DNA from: Candidatus Gastranaerophilales bacterium
Lineage (GTDB): Bacteria > Cyanobacteriota > Vampirovibrionia > Gastranaerophilales > Gastranaerophilaceae
Reading direction: 5' to 3'
Assembly (NCBI GenBank): GCA_944325155.1
Contig: CALUYY010000010.1
Location: forward strand, 1-64,000
DNA length: 64,000 nt
A program made the translations under genes and the position numbers. The notes below the pieces were generated by a model that had not been told where the DNA came from, did not search any database, and worked only from the letters and a program-made list of their open reading frames with translations. The stretch's first letter is position 1. Each line of letters begins with the position of its first letter. Below are positions 7,461 through 16,597 of this stretch, in pieces.

Positions 7461-8451
7461 TATAATGATGAATAATTGATTTTATTTCATCAAAATGATT
7501 AATCAAAACAACCGTTATAATTGAAACAACAAGCCCCGTTATTGTTTTAAATAAATCTTTTAATACGTGTTTATAAACTTTTTTCTGCGTTTCAAATCTT
7601 AAGCGGTTATACATTGCGATTTCTCTTCCCGCAAGAAGCCCGATAAATACCCATGTGGTTGACATAGGGATGTTGTTTGCATTTTGAAAATAAAGAAGAA
7701 TTGTTGCATAAATAATATCTATAATGGTAGCGGATCTTACATCCTGTGTATTTGTTTTAAGGCGTACAATGTCTTGAATTTCTCCGCCCTTTTTGTAGCA
7801 TACAATCCCCAAAAGCAAAGTAAACGCCAGAACCGATAAAATCATCTGAACCGAATTCAATTGTCTCGGAAGATAAACAAACAAATTTGCCGCATCCTGC
7901 ATAAGCCACTGCGACCATAAATAAGCGGTTGCAATCCATTTTGCGATGTGCCACCTTTTGGATATTTTTTTATTTTTTGAATATAAAAAAGCTTTTTCAA
8001 CGGGTCTTGAAATTATAAAATAAATTATAATCGAGATTATAAACGCTAAAATATACCCTATAAAAGACTTTGCAAGCATTAAGCCTATGACTTGGTTTGA
8101 TGAAAAAACGCTTAAAATTAAAAACGTTGTTGAAACGGGCATTCCTTTTTTGGTCAGAAAAATTAAGACAACGGGCGGAAGAACATGCCACCAGTAAAAT
8201 TCGCCCGCAAAAGGAATCCTGTCCAACCTTCCAAACGACATATCGCCGTTATTAAAATACCATCCTAAAACAAAAGTTAAAATTAAAACGCTTCCCGAAA
8301 ATATCCATAAAATCCAAAAAGGTTTTTCCCTGTTTGCGCTTAAATAAGTTCCCAATGTCTGGATAACGTCATTTGAAACACATGTATACAGGGATAATAA
8401 AAACCCCGATATCATAAAAATATTGCTTAATGTAAGATTTACGGATAACAT
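7450..8451 (-). CDS. PiT-like inorganic phosphate permease homologue
   Basis: An integral membrane protein of 333 aa with about eight hydrophobic segments. It shows the twofold pattern of PiT transporters: SNDVIQTLGTYLSAN near residues 26-40, resembling the PiT ND...GT signature, and MPVSTTFLI; in the second half NIPMSTTWVFIGLLAGRE. PiT proteins move phosphate with H+ or Na+. The second ND motif is degraded here, so another ion is possible. No phosphate regulator or PhoU is adjacent. Confidence 0.62.
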   Translation of the reverse strand: MLSVNLTLSNIFMISGFLLSLYTCVSNDVIQTLGTYLSANREKPFWILWIFSGSVLILTFVLGWYFNNGDMSFGRLDRIPFAGEFYWWHVLPPVVLIFLTKKGMPVSTTFLILSVFSSNQVIGLMLAKSFIGYILAFIISIIIYFIISRPVEKAFLYSKNKKISKRWHIAKWIATAYLWSQWLMQDAANLFVYLPRQLNSVQMILSVLAFTLLLGIVCYKKGGEIQDIVRLKTNTQDVRSATIIDIIYATILLYFQNANNIPMSTTWVFIGLLAGREIAMYNRLRFETQKKVYKHVLKDLFKTITGLVVSIITVVLINHFDEIKSIIHHYINL

Positions 8452-8606
8452 AATTTTTATTTAAAATATTAACAAAAAAGCATTTTGAAAATAACCGGCG
8501 GTTAAAAAAAATTAATATCTTTAAATAAAATATGTAAATAAATTTGAATTTTTTTTACATTATGCTAACATGGGCTAAAAAGCAGGTAGTAGTTAGCGGA
8601 CTCAAA

Positions 8607-9740
8607 ATGAATCTTTTTTCCATATTTAACAAACCCAAAAAAGAAGATATATTTGAAATTTTCCCTGACGGGATTTTAGTTGTTTCAATGGACGGAAAAA
8701 TATTGGATGTTAATTCAAAAGCGCTCCAAATTTTGGGTTTTTCAAAAATGGAATTAATCGGTTCTTATTTTTCCCAATACATTCAAGGCGGAAGCGTTCT
8801 TTTAAATAAGCTTGTTCAATCGGGCATGCTCTCCGTTACAAAAGCCGCAAACTCAAATAAAGAAGATATATATGTTGAGGTTTCCGCCGCAAAAAGCGAA
8901 GATAATGAAAAAGTTTATGTTTCAATAAGGGATATAACCCAGAGCTATAAAGTCCAAAATATGATTTCGGGCGAATATGAAATCGCAAAAAAAATAATTG
9001 ATGAAAAAAATAAATATTTAAAAGGAATTTCGGGCGAAATTTTCTCTTTGCTAAATACCGTTACAAGTTTTTCAAAAGCTTTAAATGACGGTGTCGGCGG
9101 GGAATTAACCGATAAACAAAATAAATATGTAAGCATAATTAATAAAAATTCAAATGAATTATCTTATGACTTGGAAAAGCTTTTTAAATATTTTGAAGCC
9201 GAATCAAACCTGTATCAATACGAATATAAAAAATTTGACCTTGCCGATTTGGTAACTTCAATTGCAAAAAGCTATGAAGTTTTGTTTGCAAAGAAAAAGC
9301 TTAATTTCACTTACGATTTTTCGTCTTTTCAAACAAGAAGCTGTTATAACGACCCCAATATAATTGAAACTTTAATCAGGGCAATTTTAGATATTTCGTT
9401 TAAATATACCGACATAGGCACAATTTCAATGAATGTCGGGAATGCGCCTTTGGAATTTTTGCAAAATAACGGATATGAAACCGAAGATGAAAAAGCGAAA
9501 AAACAATACGCATTATTTGAAATTAAAGATTCCGGGCTTGTTTTAACGCCTAATATTTTACAAAACGTTTTTAATCCTTATTATCTCGATGAATCGGCAA
9601 GTAAAAAATTAACGGGTGCCAAACTTACATATTCTCTTTGCTATAAACATATTAAAAACTTAAAAGGCGATATGTGGGTTTATTCAAAGCCGAGCCAGGG
9701 CACTCTTGCATGCATTTTGCTTCCTATGGATAAAATATAA
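8607..9740 (+). CDS. PAS domain protein with degenerate histidine-kinase core (likely pseudokinase)
   Basis: Residues about 10-115 form a PAS domain (EIFPDGILVVSMDGKILDVN, then FSKMELIGSYF). The remainder aligns with HisKA plus HATPase, but key residues are missing. The H-box reads GISGEIFSLLN where a kinase has S-H-E-L-R-T-P-L-N, so Gly143 replaces the phosphoacceptor His. The N-box region (RAILDISFKYTD) lacks the Mg-binding Asn, and the G2 box (LTGAKLTYSLCY) is degraded. The G1 KDSG and final WVYSKPSQGTLACILLP survive. It may be a ligand-controlled scaffold. Its stop lies 3 bp before the ABC ATPase start. Start choice (8544 TTG, 8562 or 8607) is uncertain. Confidence 0.75.
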   Translation: MNLFSIFNKPKKEDIFEIFPDGILVVSMDGKILDVNSKALQILGFSKMELIGSYFSQYIQGGSVLLNKLVQSGMLSVTKAANSNKEDIYVEVSAAKSEDNEKVYVSIRDITQSYKVQNMISGEYEIAKKIIDEKNKYLKGISGEIFSLLNTVTSFSKALNDGVGGELTDKQNKYVSIINKNSNELSYDLEKLFKYFEAESNLYQYEYKKFDLADLVTSIAKSYEVLFAKKKLNFTYDFSSFQTRSCYNDPNIIETLIRAILDISFKYTDIGTISMNVGNAPLEFLQNNGYETEDEKAKKQYALFEIKDSGLVLTPNILQNVFNPYYLDESASKKLTGAKLTYSLCYKHIKNLKGDMWVYSKPSQGTLACILLPMDKI

Positions 9741-9743
9741 TTT

Positions 9744-10823
9744 ATGGCGGATGTCTGCTTAAAAAACGTATATAAATCATTCGGAGACAAAAAGAATTTA
9801 AAAAAAGTTTTATCGGATATTAATCTTGATATAAAAGATAAATCTTTTTGTGTTTTGCTGGGTCCTTCGGGCTGCGGCAAATCAACGCTTTTAAGAATTA
9901 TAGCGGGCTTAGAGGGTATAGATTCCGGAGAAATTTATATTGATAATAAACTTGTAAATAACGTTCAAGCCAAAGACAGAAACATTGCCTTTGTTTTTCA
10001 AAGTTATGCGCTCTATCCTCATATGAATGTTTTTGATAATATGGCATTTCCTCTTAAAGTTAAAGGGCTGGATAAAAAAATAATCGAAAAAAAAGTTTTT
10101 GAAGCTTCAAAAACTTTAGGTTTGGATGACCTTTTAAAAAGAAAGCCGAAAGAATTATCCGGCGGTCAAAGACAGAGAGTGGCGCTTGGAAGGGCAATCG
10201 TAAGAGATGCAAAAGTTTTTCTTATGGATGAACCTTTGAGTAATTTAGACGCCAAATTAAGAGCAAATATGAGAGTTGAATTAAAAAAACTCCACAAAAA
10301 ATTAAACACAACTTTTATCTATGTTACCCATGATCAAACTGAAGCACTTACCATGGGCGATGAAATCGTTATTTTAAACGAAGGAAAAATTTTTCAAAAA
10401 GGAAGCCCCGATGAAATTTTCTCAAATCCTAAAAATACATTCGTCGCTTCGTTTTCAGGTGTTTATCCGATGAATTTGATTGAAGCTGACATTGTTGAAA
10501 ATAAAATTTTAATCGATGATTTTTCTTTTGAAATTCCCGATTTAAAAAAAGAAAAATTAAAAGATAAAAACAAAATCATCTTAGGTATCCGCCCCGAAAA
10601 AATAAGGCCGTTTAAGGAAAAAGATTCGGATATTAAAGGTGTTTTTGAAGTTGAATTTATTGAAAATACGGGCGTTATTCAAATTGTTCATTTTAAAATC
10701 GGAAATAACACGCTAAAAGCGGTTATTAACGGCAAAATCGCAAATGAAAAATTTGAAACTTTTTATTTTGATAAAAATGATTTAATGTTTTTTGATTTTG
10801 ATAAAAAAACACTTATAGAATAA
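9744..10823 (+). CDS. ABC transporter ATP-binding protein (MalK/UgpC type)
   Basis: ATPase subunit of an importer, probably for sugars. Walker A GPSGCGKST is at 40-48, then VFQSYALYPHMNVFDN (Q-loop), signature LSGGQRQRVALGRA, Walker B VFLMDEPLSNLD and switch VTHDQTEA. The C-terminal 120 residues form the TOBE/regulatory part (ILGIRPEKI). Such ATPases usually serve several permeases, and no permease or binding protein lies beside it. It starts 3 bp after the kinase-like gene, so the pair is co-transcribed. It ends abutting the convergent 52-aa frame. Confidence 0.93.
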   Translation: MADVCLKNVYKSFGDKKNLKKVLSDINLDIKDKSFCVLLGPSGCGKSTLLRIIAGLEGIDSGEIYIDNKLVNNVQAKDRNIAFVFQSYALYPHMNVFDNMAFPLKVKGLDKKIIEKKVFEASKTLGLDDLLKRKPKELSGGQRQRVALGRAIVRDAKVFLMDEPLSNLDAKLRANMRVELKKLHKKLNTTFIYVTHDQTEALTMGDEIVILNEGKIFQKGSPDEIFSNPKNTFVASFSGVYPMNLIEADIVENKILIDDFSFEIPDLKKEKLKDKNKIILGIRPEKIRPFKEKDSDIKGVFEVEFIENTGVIQIVHFKIGNNTLKAVINGKIANEKFETFYFDKNDLMFFDFDKKTLIE

Positions 10824-10982
10824 CTAAATTCTTTTGCTGCGCTCAACCCAGATATATGTTTGTTCGATTGCTCCCATAAAGGGGTTATATGAAAAGTTGT
10901 ATTCCAAAAAAGGGTTTTTTGCTTTTTTATTTATTTTTCTTATCTTAAAATTCATTTTCTTTATATATTTCTTAATATCCAT
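10824..10982 (-). CDS. Small basic protein of unknown function (52 aa)
   Basis: A short minus-strand frame begins MDIKKYIKKMNFKIRKINKK and ends IEQTYIWVERSKRI. The first half is strongly basic and the second aromatic. Purine-rich AAAGAGA lies 7 bases before the ATG as a plausible ribosome site. It follows the EF-hand gene by 111 bp on the same strand, and its stop abuts the ABC ATPase stop. The opposite-strand frame here (10834-11085) is a Phe/Leu/Ile-rich shadow of A-rich codons. No family recognised. Confidence 0.5.
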   Translation of the reverse strand: MDIKKYIKKMNFKIRKINKKAKNPFLEYNFSYNPFMGAIEQTYIWVERSKRI

Positions 10983-11093
10983 ATTGCAATCTCTTTCAAA
11001 CAAACTGTTTTATACTATTTTAAATTTTCTTTTCTTAAAATTTTACCCCGAAAGGTATATCTTAACTTTATACCTTATCGGATAATTATTTTT

Positions 11094-11828
11094 TTATGCC
11101 AAAATATCAAGTGCGCCCGATGTTTCGTTGTGGGTGCCGAGTGTTTTTGCAAGACCTAAATTATCCTGTAATTTTTTGAATATATTGTTTCTTATATAAT
11201 TAATTAATTCGGCTCTTTTGCCTTTATTTTGATGATTAACGGCAAGATAACGGACGGCTTCGTCCGTTCCTTTCGGGGTTATAACGCCCGTCATTATTTT
11301 AGGATCAAGCGAATTTTTATCTTTGCTTTTAATGTCGGCTAAAGCCAAAAACGTTCCGTATTCATCAACTTCAATAAGTCCGTTTTCGTTGGTATCCACA
11401 ACGCCGAAATTAAAAACGTTTGTTTTGTGGGCACGGTTTAATCTGTCGTTCATTTCGCCGACGCTTGCTTTTGCTCTTTGCCCCATTTCTTCATAAGAAG
11501 CCGCAAGAAGCGAAATTTTATCTATACGCCCGTCATTTGCTTTTGTATATCTGTATTCAAAACTGTCGCCGCCCGATGAATCAAGTTTACTGCCGAATCC
11601 TTCAATTGCTCTTACAAAAGCGTCATCATCGGTATAATCTACCGTATAGGGCACAATGTTTGCGCCCGATATTGTATCAACCGATAAACGGTTTATATAT
11701 TCTTCCATATTAGAGGCGGCATTTCTTCCGTATCTGACGGAAGGATTTTGAAATTTTCCGTCGTATTTGCCGAAACTGCCGTTTATAACATTGACACCCA
11801 TATAAAAAATCTTTCTTAGAAAGTCCAT
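11094..11828 (-). CDS. EF-hand-containing protein of unknown function
   Basis: A soluble-looking 244-aa protein with one well-formed EF-hand loop at residues 145-156 (DTNENGLIEVDE: acidic or amide ligands at positions 1, 3 and 5, Gly at 6, Ile at 8 and Glu at 12). A degenerate partner loop lies at about 95-106 (ANDGRIDKI). It probably binds calcium. There is no Sec signal; the N-terminus is MDFLRKIFYMGVNVINGSFG, and the second Met (residue 10) is an alternative start. The 220-bp region upstream is shared with the divergent efflux operon. Role unknown. Confidence 0.72.
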   Translation of the reverse strand: MDFLRKIFYMGVNVINGSFGKYDGKFQNPSVRYGRNAASNMEEYINRLSVDTISGANIVPYTVDYTDDDAFVRAIEGFGSKLDSSGGDSFEYRYTKANDGRIDKISLLAASYEEMGQRAKASVGEMNDRLNRAHKTNVFNFGVVDTNENGLIEVDEYGTFLALADIKSKDKNSLDPKIMTGVITPKGTDEAVRYLAVNHQNKGKRAELINYIRNNIFKKLQDNLGLAKTLGTHNETSGALDILA

Positions 11829-11986
11829 AGAGGTTAAATCCTCTCAAAAAAATAATTTGCTTTTATATTAATTTATGTTAAGCAAAATTAAGAAAAATAT
11901 GTATTATAAGAAACATGTTGCAAATGAAACATATAGGTGCTAGCATGTTTTTTGTCTGCAATTTGAAAAATCATACACTTAGACTA

Positions 11987-12025
11987 GGCAATTTTCTTGC
12001 CAGCTTCATGAGAGAAGTGTTAATA
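11987..12025 (+). promoter_or_regulatory. Candidate promoter and operator for the RND efflux operon
   Basis: TTGCCA (11997-12002) and TTAATA (12020-12025) are 17 bp apart. The -35 half overlaps an inverted repeat GGCAA (11987-11991), 5-base gap, TTGCC (11997-12001), which could be a repressor site. A further pair, ACATG and CATGT, lies upstream. No regulator gene is in the window, so the link is inference. Confidence 0.35.
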
Positions 12026-12066
12026 TTTTTTCATATTGTCGTCAATATTATAAAATGGTGAAAATT

Positions 12067-13266
12067 ATGAATAAAAAAATTACTATCGTATTAGCAACAA
12101 TTATAGTGCTCATTCTTGCCGTTTTGTACAGATACATTGATACAAAAAATGCGGAAAAAGCTCAATCCGAGGCAATTCAGGCTTCAATGACAGCAAATGT
12201 CGAAGTTATGAAACCGTTTGAAGTTGAAACATCCAATGTTATAGAAGCTCCCGGGCGTGTCGTTGCGGTAAAATCGGCAGATGTTATCGCAAGGGTTCAG
12301 GGTATGATTTTAAAACAGCATTATAAAGACGGTGATTACGTTAAACAGGGACAATTGTTATTTACGATTGATCCTGAAGAATTCCAAATTGCATATGAAC
12401 TTGCGAAAGCAAATCTTGCAAATGCGAAAGCTAATCAATATCAGGCGCAAAAAGATTTTGAACGTACAAAAGAACTTGTTGAAAAAGATTTTGTTTCAAA
12501 ATCGGAATATGATAATGCGCTTGCCAAAAAAGACGCTGCTAATGCTCAGGTAAGCGCAAGTATTGCACAATTAAACGATGCAAAAAGACGCCTTTCATAT
12601 TCAAAAGTAACGGCGCCCATTTCCGGTAAAATAAGTCTTCCGACCGTTACCGTCGGCAATTATCTATCATCTCCCAATACCATGCTTACAAAAATCGTAA
12701 GCATAGATCCTATTTATGTTACATATTCTCTTGATTCGGGGTTGTTTAATCAATTAAAATCGGATGAAATTATTCCCGATCATAAAACCAAAACTCCGAT
12801 AAAAGTTAAAATCAAACTCCCTGACGGTACGGTTTATGATGAAATCGGAAACGCCGACTTCTTTGATAATATAATCGATCAATCAACCGGTGCAATTACT
12901 TTAAGGGCTACATTTAAAAACCCGAATGCAACACTCATTCCGGGCGATTTTGTTAATGTTAAAGTTTATTCAAATAAAGTTATAACAAACCTTGCGGTTC
13001 CGCAGTCTGCCGTATTGCAGGATTCAAACGGAAGATATCTTTATGTTGTAAAAGAAGATAATACCGCTTCAAAAAGATATATTGAAACCGCAGGGCAAAA
13101 AGACAATAACTGGCTTATCTCAAGCGGAATTACAAAAGACGAAAAATTTGTTTCATTCGGCGTAATCGGAGTTAGAGACGGCTCAAAAGTTAAAATTACA
13201 AATGCCGAAGATAATAAGGCTATCGGCGGCACAGACGAAGCAACCGACATAAAAATAAAAGACTAA
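12067..13266 (+). CDS. RND efflux periplasmic adaptor (AcrA/MexA family)
   Basis: The membrane-fusion subunit linking the inner-membrane pump to the outer-membrane channel. A single N-terminal hydrophobic helix (MNKKITIVLATIIVLILAVLY) anchors it, and no lipobox is seen. The lipoyl/barrel halves flank an alpha-hairpin (residues about 95-165, rich in Ala and Lys; SKSEYDNALAKKDAANAQV). The family pattern APISGKIS and a beta-barrel with GDFVNVKV follow. The ATG at 12067 has GGTGA ahead; the ATG at 12055 is an in-frame alternative. It heads an adaptor, pump, TolC operon, with 22 bp to the pump gene. Confidence 0.92.
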   Translation: MNKKITIVLATIIVLILAVLYRYIDTKNAEKAQSEAIQASMTANVEVMKPFEVETSNVIEAPGRVVAVKSADVIARVQGMILKQHYKDGDYVKQGQLLFTIDPEEFQIAYELAKANLANAKANQYQAQKDFERTKELVEKDFVSKSEYDNALAKKDAANAQVSASIAQLNDAKRRLSYSKVTAPISGKISLPTVTVGNYLSSPNTMLTKIVSIDPIYVTYSLDSGLFNQLKSDEIIPDHKTKTPIKVKIKLPDGTVYDEIGNADFFDNIIDQSTGAITLRATFKNPNATLIPGDFVNVKVYSNKVITNLAVPQSAVLQDSNGRYLYVVKEDNTASKRYIETAGQKDNNWLISSGITKDEKFVSFGVIGVRDGSKVKITNAEDNKAIGGTDEATDIKIKD

Positions 13267-13288
13267 AACAACGAGGAATAATTAATAA

Positions 13289-16200
13289 ATGTTTGCCAAA
13301 TTTTTTATAGAAAGACCGAGATTTGCCATTGTATTATCACTGGTTATCGTTCTTATAGGTCTTATTTGTTTGACCGTACTACCTCTGGAAGAATACCCCG
13401 AAGTTACGCCTCCGCAGGTAATGGTGCAGGCAACATACTCGGGTGCAAGCGCAGAGGTTGTTGAATCAACCGTGGCCCAGCCGATAGAAGCGCAGGTTAA
13501 CGGTGTTGAAGATATGATTTATATGTATTCAACATCATCAAACGGCACATACAGGCTTAACGTATTTTTTAAAACGGGAACGGATCCTGATATGAACCTT
13601 GTAAACGTTCAAAACAGGGTTTCTCTTGCAACGTCAAGACTTCCTTCGGATGTTCAAAGATACGGTATTACGGTTAAACAATCAACGCAGGGTGCCGGTC
13701 TTGTTATGTATGCTGTATATTCCCCCGACGGTTCAAAAAGTTTGGTTGAAACAAGCAACTATGCTTCAATTTATTTAAAAGACGAACTTGCAAGGATAAC
13801 GGGCGTCGGTCAGGTTGATGTATACGGTGCAAGAGACTATTCAATAAGAGTTTGGCTTGATGCAAACAAAATGGCGGCATTAAATGTTTCGCCCCTTGAA
13901 ATTCAAAATGCGATACAGGGGCAAAACGTCCAAATTCCTGCGGGCGATATCGGTGCAGAGCCTCTTGTAAATAAACACCAGATGAAAATAACGCTAAAAA
14001 CAACGGGAAGGCTGACCACCCCCGAACAATTCGGAAATATCGTGGTAAGGTCAAACCCCGACGGCTCCGCAATCAGGATTAAAGATGTTGCAAGAGTGGA
14101 ACTCGGCGGTGAAAGTTATGCCAATATGGGCCGTTTAAACGGAAGAGAAATTGCCGTTATGTCCGTTATGCAGTTATCAGACGCTAACGCTATTCAGGTT
14201 GCGGATGATTGTAACGCAAAAATGCAGGAATTATCCAAAAACTTCCCCGACGGCATTGAATATCTTATTATGCACGATACAACCGAAACCATTAAGGAAT
14301 CTCTTGCGGAAGTTGTCCATGCGATTGTTCTTTGTGTAATTTTGGTAACGATTGTCGTATATATGTTTCTTGGCGACTGGCGAACATCGTTAATTCCGTT
14401 CGTTTCAATTCCGGTTTCAATTATCGGTACTCTTGCAATATTTGCCATAGCGGATTTTTCAATTAATACATTGACGCTTTTCGGGTTTGTGCTTGCCGTA
14501 GGTACCGTAGTAGACGACAGTATCGTTGTTGTTGAAAACGTTCAAAGACACATTGAAGCAGGGAAAAGCCCCAAAGAAGCAACAATTATTTCAATGGAAG
14601 AAATAACCGGTGCGGTTATTGCAACAAGTCTTGTTTTAATGGCGGTATTTGTCCCTTGTTCGTTTTTATCCGGCATTTCAGGTAAAATGTATCAGCAGTT
14701 TGCGGTTACAATTGCCGCTTCAATCGGTTTTTCGGTTGTTGTTGCGCTTACTCTGGCACCCGCATTATGCGCTACGATATTAAGAAGCAAAGATGAAATT
14801 CCAAACCGTCATTTCTATGAAAAATTCAGAGAATTATATAAAGACTACTGGTCTAAAAAACACCCGACAAATCTTAAAGGTAAATTAAGAGCCTGGGGCG
14901 AATTTTTTGCCGCAGCATGGGAGATATGCATTAAAAAATATAACAGATTTTTTGACAGAGTTAAAAAGGTATATCTTGAAGGGTCTGATTTTTATATTAA
15001 AAGAGGCTCAATGACGGTTATTACCTATATTCTTCTACTTTTGGCGCTTTTGGGATTCTTTAAATTGACTCCGACTGGATTCTTGCCGGAAGAAGACTTG
15101 GGCGTTCTTTTGACCAATATTATTATGAATGACGGAACTTCGCTGTCTGCAACATCAGATGTTTCACTTGAAATTGAAGAACAAATGCTTGCACTTCCCG
15201 GTGTAAGACAGGTAGGCGGCATTGTCGGCATGAACGGCGATAACACCGCTCTTATCTTTACCGTGTTTAAATCTTTTGCGGAAAGAAAAGCAATGCAGCC
15301 CAATTTCTTCAAAAAACTATTTATGTCTGATGAAGAAAAAGAACAGTGCGCAGTAGATCTTGCAGACTTTAAAAGAAAAATCGGAAACATAACTTCAAAA
15401 TATAAGCAGGCTCAGGTTGTAACGTTCGTTCCGCCCGCAATTTCAGGTATGAGTATGTTCGGCGGATTTGAATACCAATTCCTTGATAAAGGTAACAGAA
15501 CCGCTCAGGAATTATATAATGAAGCCACAAAATTAATTGCAAGGGCAAACCAAAGCCCGAAATTAACGGGTGTATTTACCCAATTTAACGCAAATATTCC
15601 GCAGTTTTTAATTGAAATTGATTATCAGAAATTAAAAGCTCAAAATATATCGGAAAATGAAGTTACGGCCGCATTATCTTCGCAATTCGGTTCATATTAC
15701 GTTAACGACTTCAACCTTCAAGGCAGGGTGTTCAGGGTTATGATGCAGGCCGATGAACCGTATAGAAGCGTTCCCGATGATATGGATAAAGTCTATATTA
15801 AAACAAATGACGGCAAATCGGCGCCTTTAAGCTCCGTTTTAAAAGTTACCCCCGTAACCGGTCCTTACAGCGTTACAAGGTTTAACATGTATAATTCAAT
15901 CCAGATTATGGGTAACCCTGCAAAAGGCCAGTCATCCGGTAATGCGATTGCCGAGATGAATAAAATATCTGATGAAATGATGACATCCGATCTGGGATAC
16001 GCATGGAGCGGTACTTCATTACAGGAAATTGAATCCTCGGGGCAAACCGCCGTTGTCTTAAGTATGTCGTTAATATTTGTATATTTATTCCTTGTAGCGT
16101 TATATGAAAGCTGGATGCTCCCTATCGGCGTTATGTTAATTGCGCCTCTTGCCATGCTCGGTGCTCTGTTTCTTCAATACGTTACGGGTAACCAGCTTGA

Positions 16201-16597
16201 CATTTATGCTCAAATAGGGCTTATCATGTTAATAGGCCTTTCCGCTAAACAGGCAATTTTGATTGTTGAATTTGCAAAAGTTGCAAGGGAAGATGAAAAT
16301 AAATCTATATACGAAGCTGCGATGGAGGCTGCCGATATAAGATTCAGAGCCGTTATGATGACCGGTATTGCATTTATTCTGGGTATGGTGCCTTTGGTAT
16401 TTGCATCGGGTGCAGGTGCTATGAGCAGACGTTCATTGGGTACTGCGGTATTTGGCGGCATGATAGTGGCTGTTACCGTCGGTGCGATTTTGGTTCCCGC
16501 ATTTTATGCACATATTCAGGAATCAAGAGAAAAAGCCAAAAAAGCACACAATGAAAGAAAATTAAAACACATTAAGGATATAAGAGAAAATGAATAA
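13289..16597 (+). CDS. RND multidrug efflux permease (AcrB/HAE1 family)
   Basis: Proton-driven inner-membrane pump. It opens with [20 protein letters not shown] and has the two large periplasmic loops and about 12 membrane segments. TM4 holds the charged pair in [21 protein letters not shown], typical of the proton relay. At 1102 aa it is longer than AcrB (about 1050): extra charged residues lie in the cytoplasmic loop between TM6 and TM7 (about 500-565), and another insertion [15 protein letters not shown] sits in the second periplasmic part. GAGG-type ribosome site precedes the start. The last codons overlap the TolC gene by 8 bp. Confidence 0.95.
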   Translation: MFAKFFIERPRFAIVLSLVIVLIGLICLTVLPLEEYPEVTPPQVMVQATYSGASAEVVESTVAQPIEAQVNGVEDMIYMYSTSSNGTYRLNVFFKTGTDPDMNLVNVQNRVSLATSRLPSDVQRYGITVKQSTQGAGLVMYAVYSPDGSKSLVETSNYASIYLKDELARITGVGQVDVYGARDYSIRVWLDANKMAALNVSPLEIQNAIQGQNVQIPAGDIGAEPLVNKHQMKITLKTTGRLTTPEQFGNIVVRSNPDGSAIRIKDVARVELGGESYANMGRLNGREIAVMSVMQLSDANAIQVADDCNAKMQELSKNFPDGIEYLIMHDTTETIKESLAEVVHAIVLCVILVTIVVYMFLGDWRTSLIPFVSIPVSIIGTLAIFAIADFSINTLTLFGFVLAVGTVVDDSIVVVENVQRHIEAGKSPKEATIISMEEITGAVIATSLVLMAVFVPCSFLSGISGKMYQQFAVTIAASIGFSVVVALTLAPALCATILRSKDEIPNRHFYEKFRELYKDYWSKKHPTNLKGKLRAWGEFFAAAWEICIKKYNRFFDRVKKVYLEGSDFYIKRGSMTVITYILLLLALLGFFKLTPTGFLPEEDLGVLLTNIIMNDGTSLSATSDVSLEIEEQMLALPGVRQVGGIVGMNGDNTALIFTVFKSFAERKAMQPNFFKKLFMSDEEKEQCAVDLADFKRKIGNITSKYKQAQVVTFVPPAISGMSMFGGFEYQFLDKGNRTAQELYNEATKLIARANQSPKLTGVFTQFNANIPQFLIEIDYQKLKAQNISENEVTAALSSQFGSYYVNDFNLQGRVFRVMMQADEPYRSVPDDMDKVYIKTNDGKSAPLSSVLKVTPVTGPYSVTRFNMYNSIQIMGNPAKGQSSGNAIAEMNKISDEMMTSDLGYAWSGTSLQEIESSGQTAVVLSMSLIFVYLFLVALYESWMLPIGVMLIAPLAMLGALFLQYVTGNQLDIYAQIGLIMLIGLSAKQAILIVEFAKVAREDENKSIYEAAMEAADIRFRAVMMTGIAFILGMVPLVFASGAGAMSRRSLGTAVFGGMIVAVTVGAILVPAFYAHIQESREKAKKAHNERKLKHIKDIRENE

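Noticed and set aside
10834-11085. Plus-strand 83-aa hydrophobic frame
   Set aside because: Phe/Leu/Ile-rich reading of the opposite strand of a better minus-strand frame (10824-10982).
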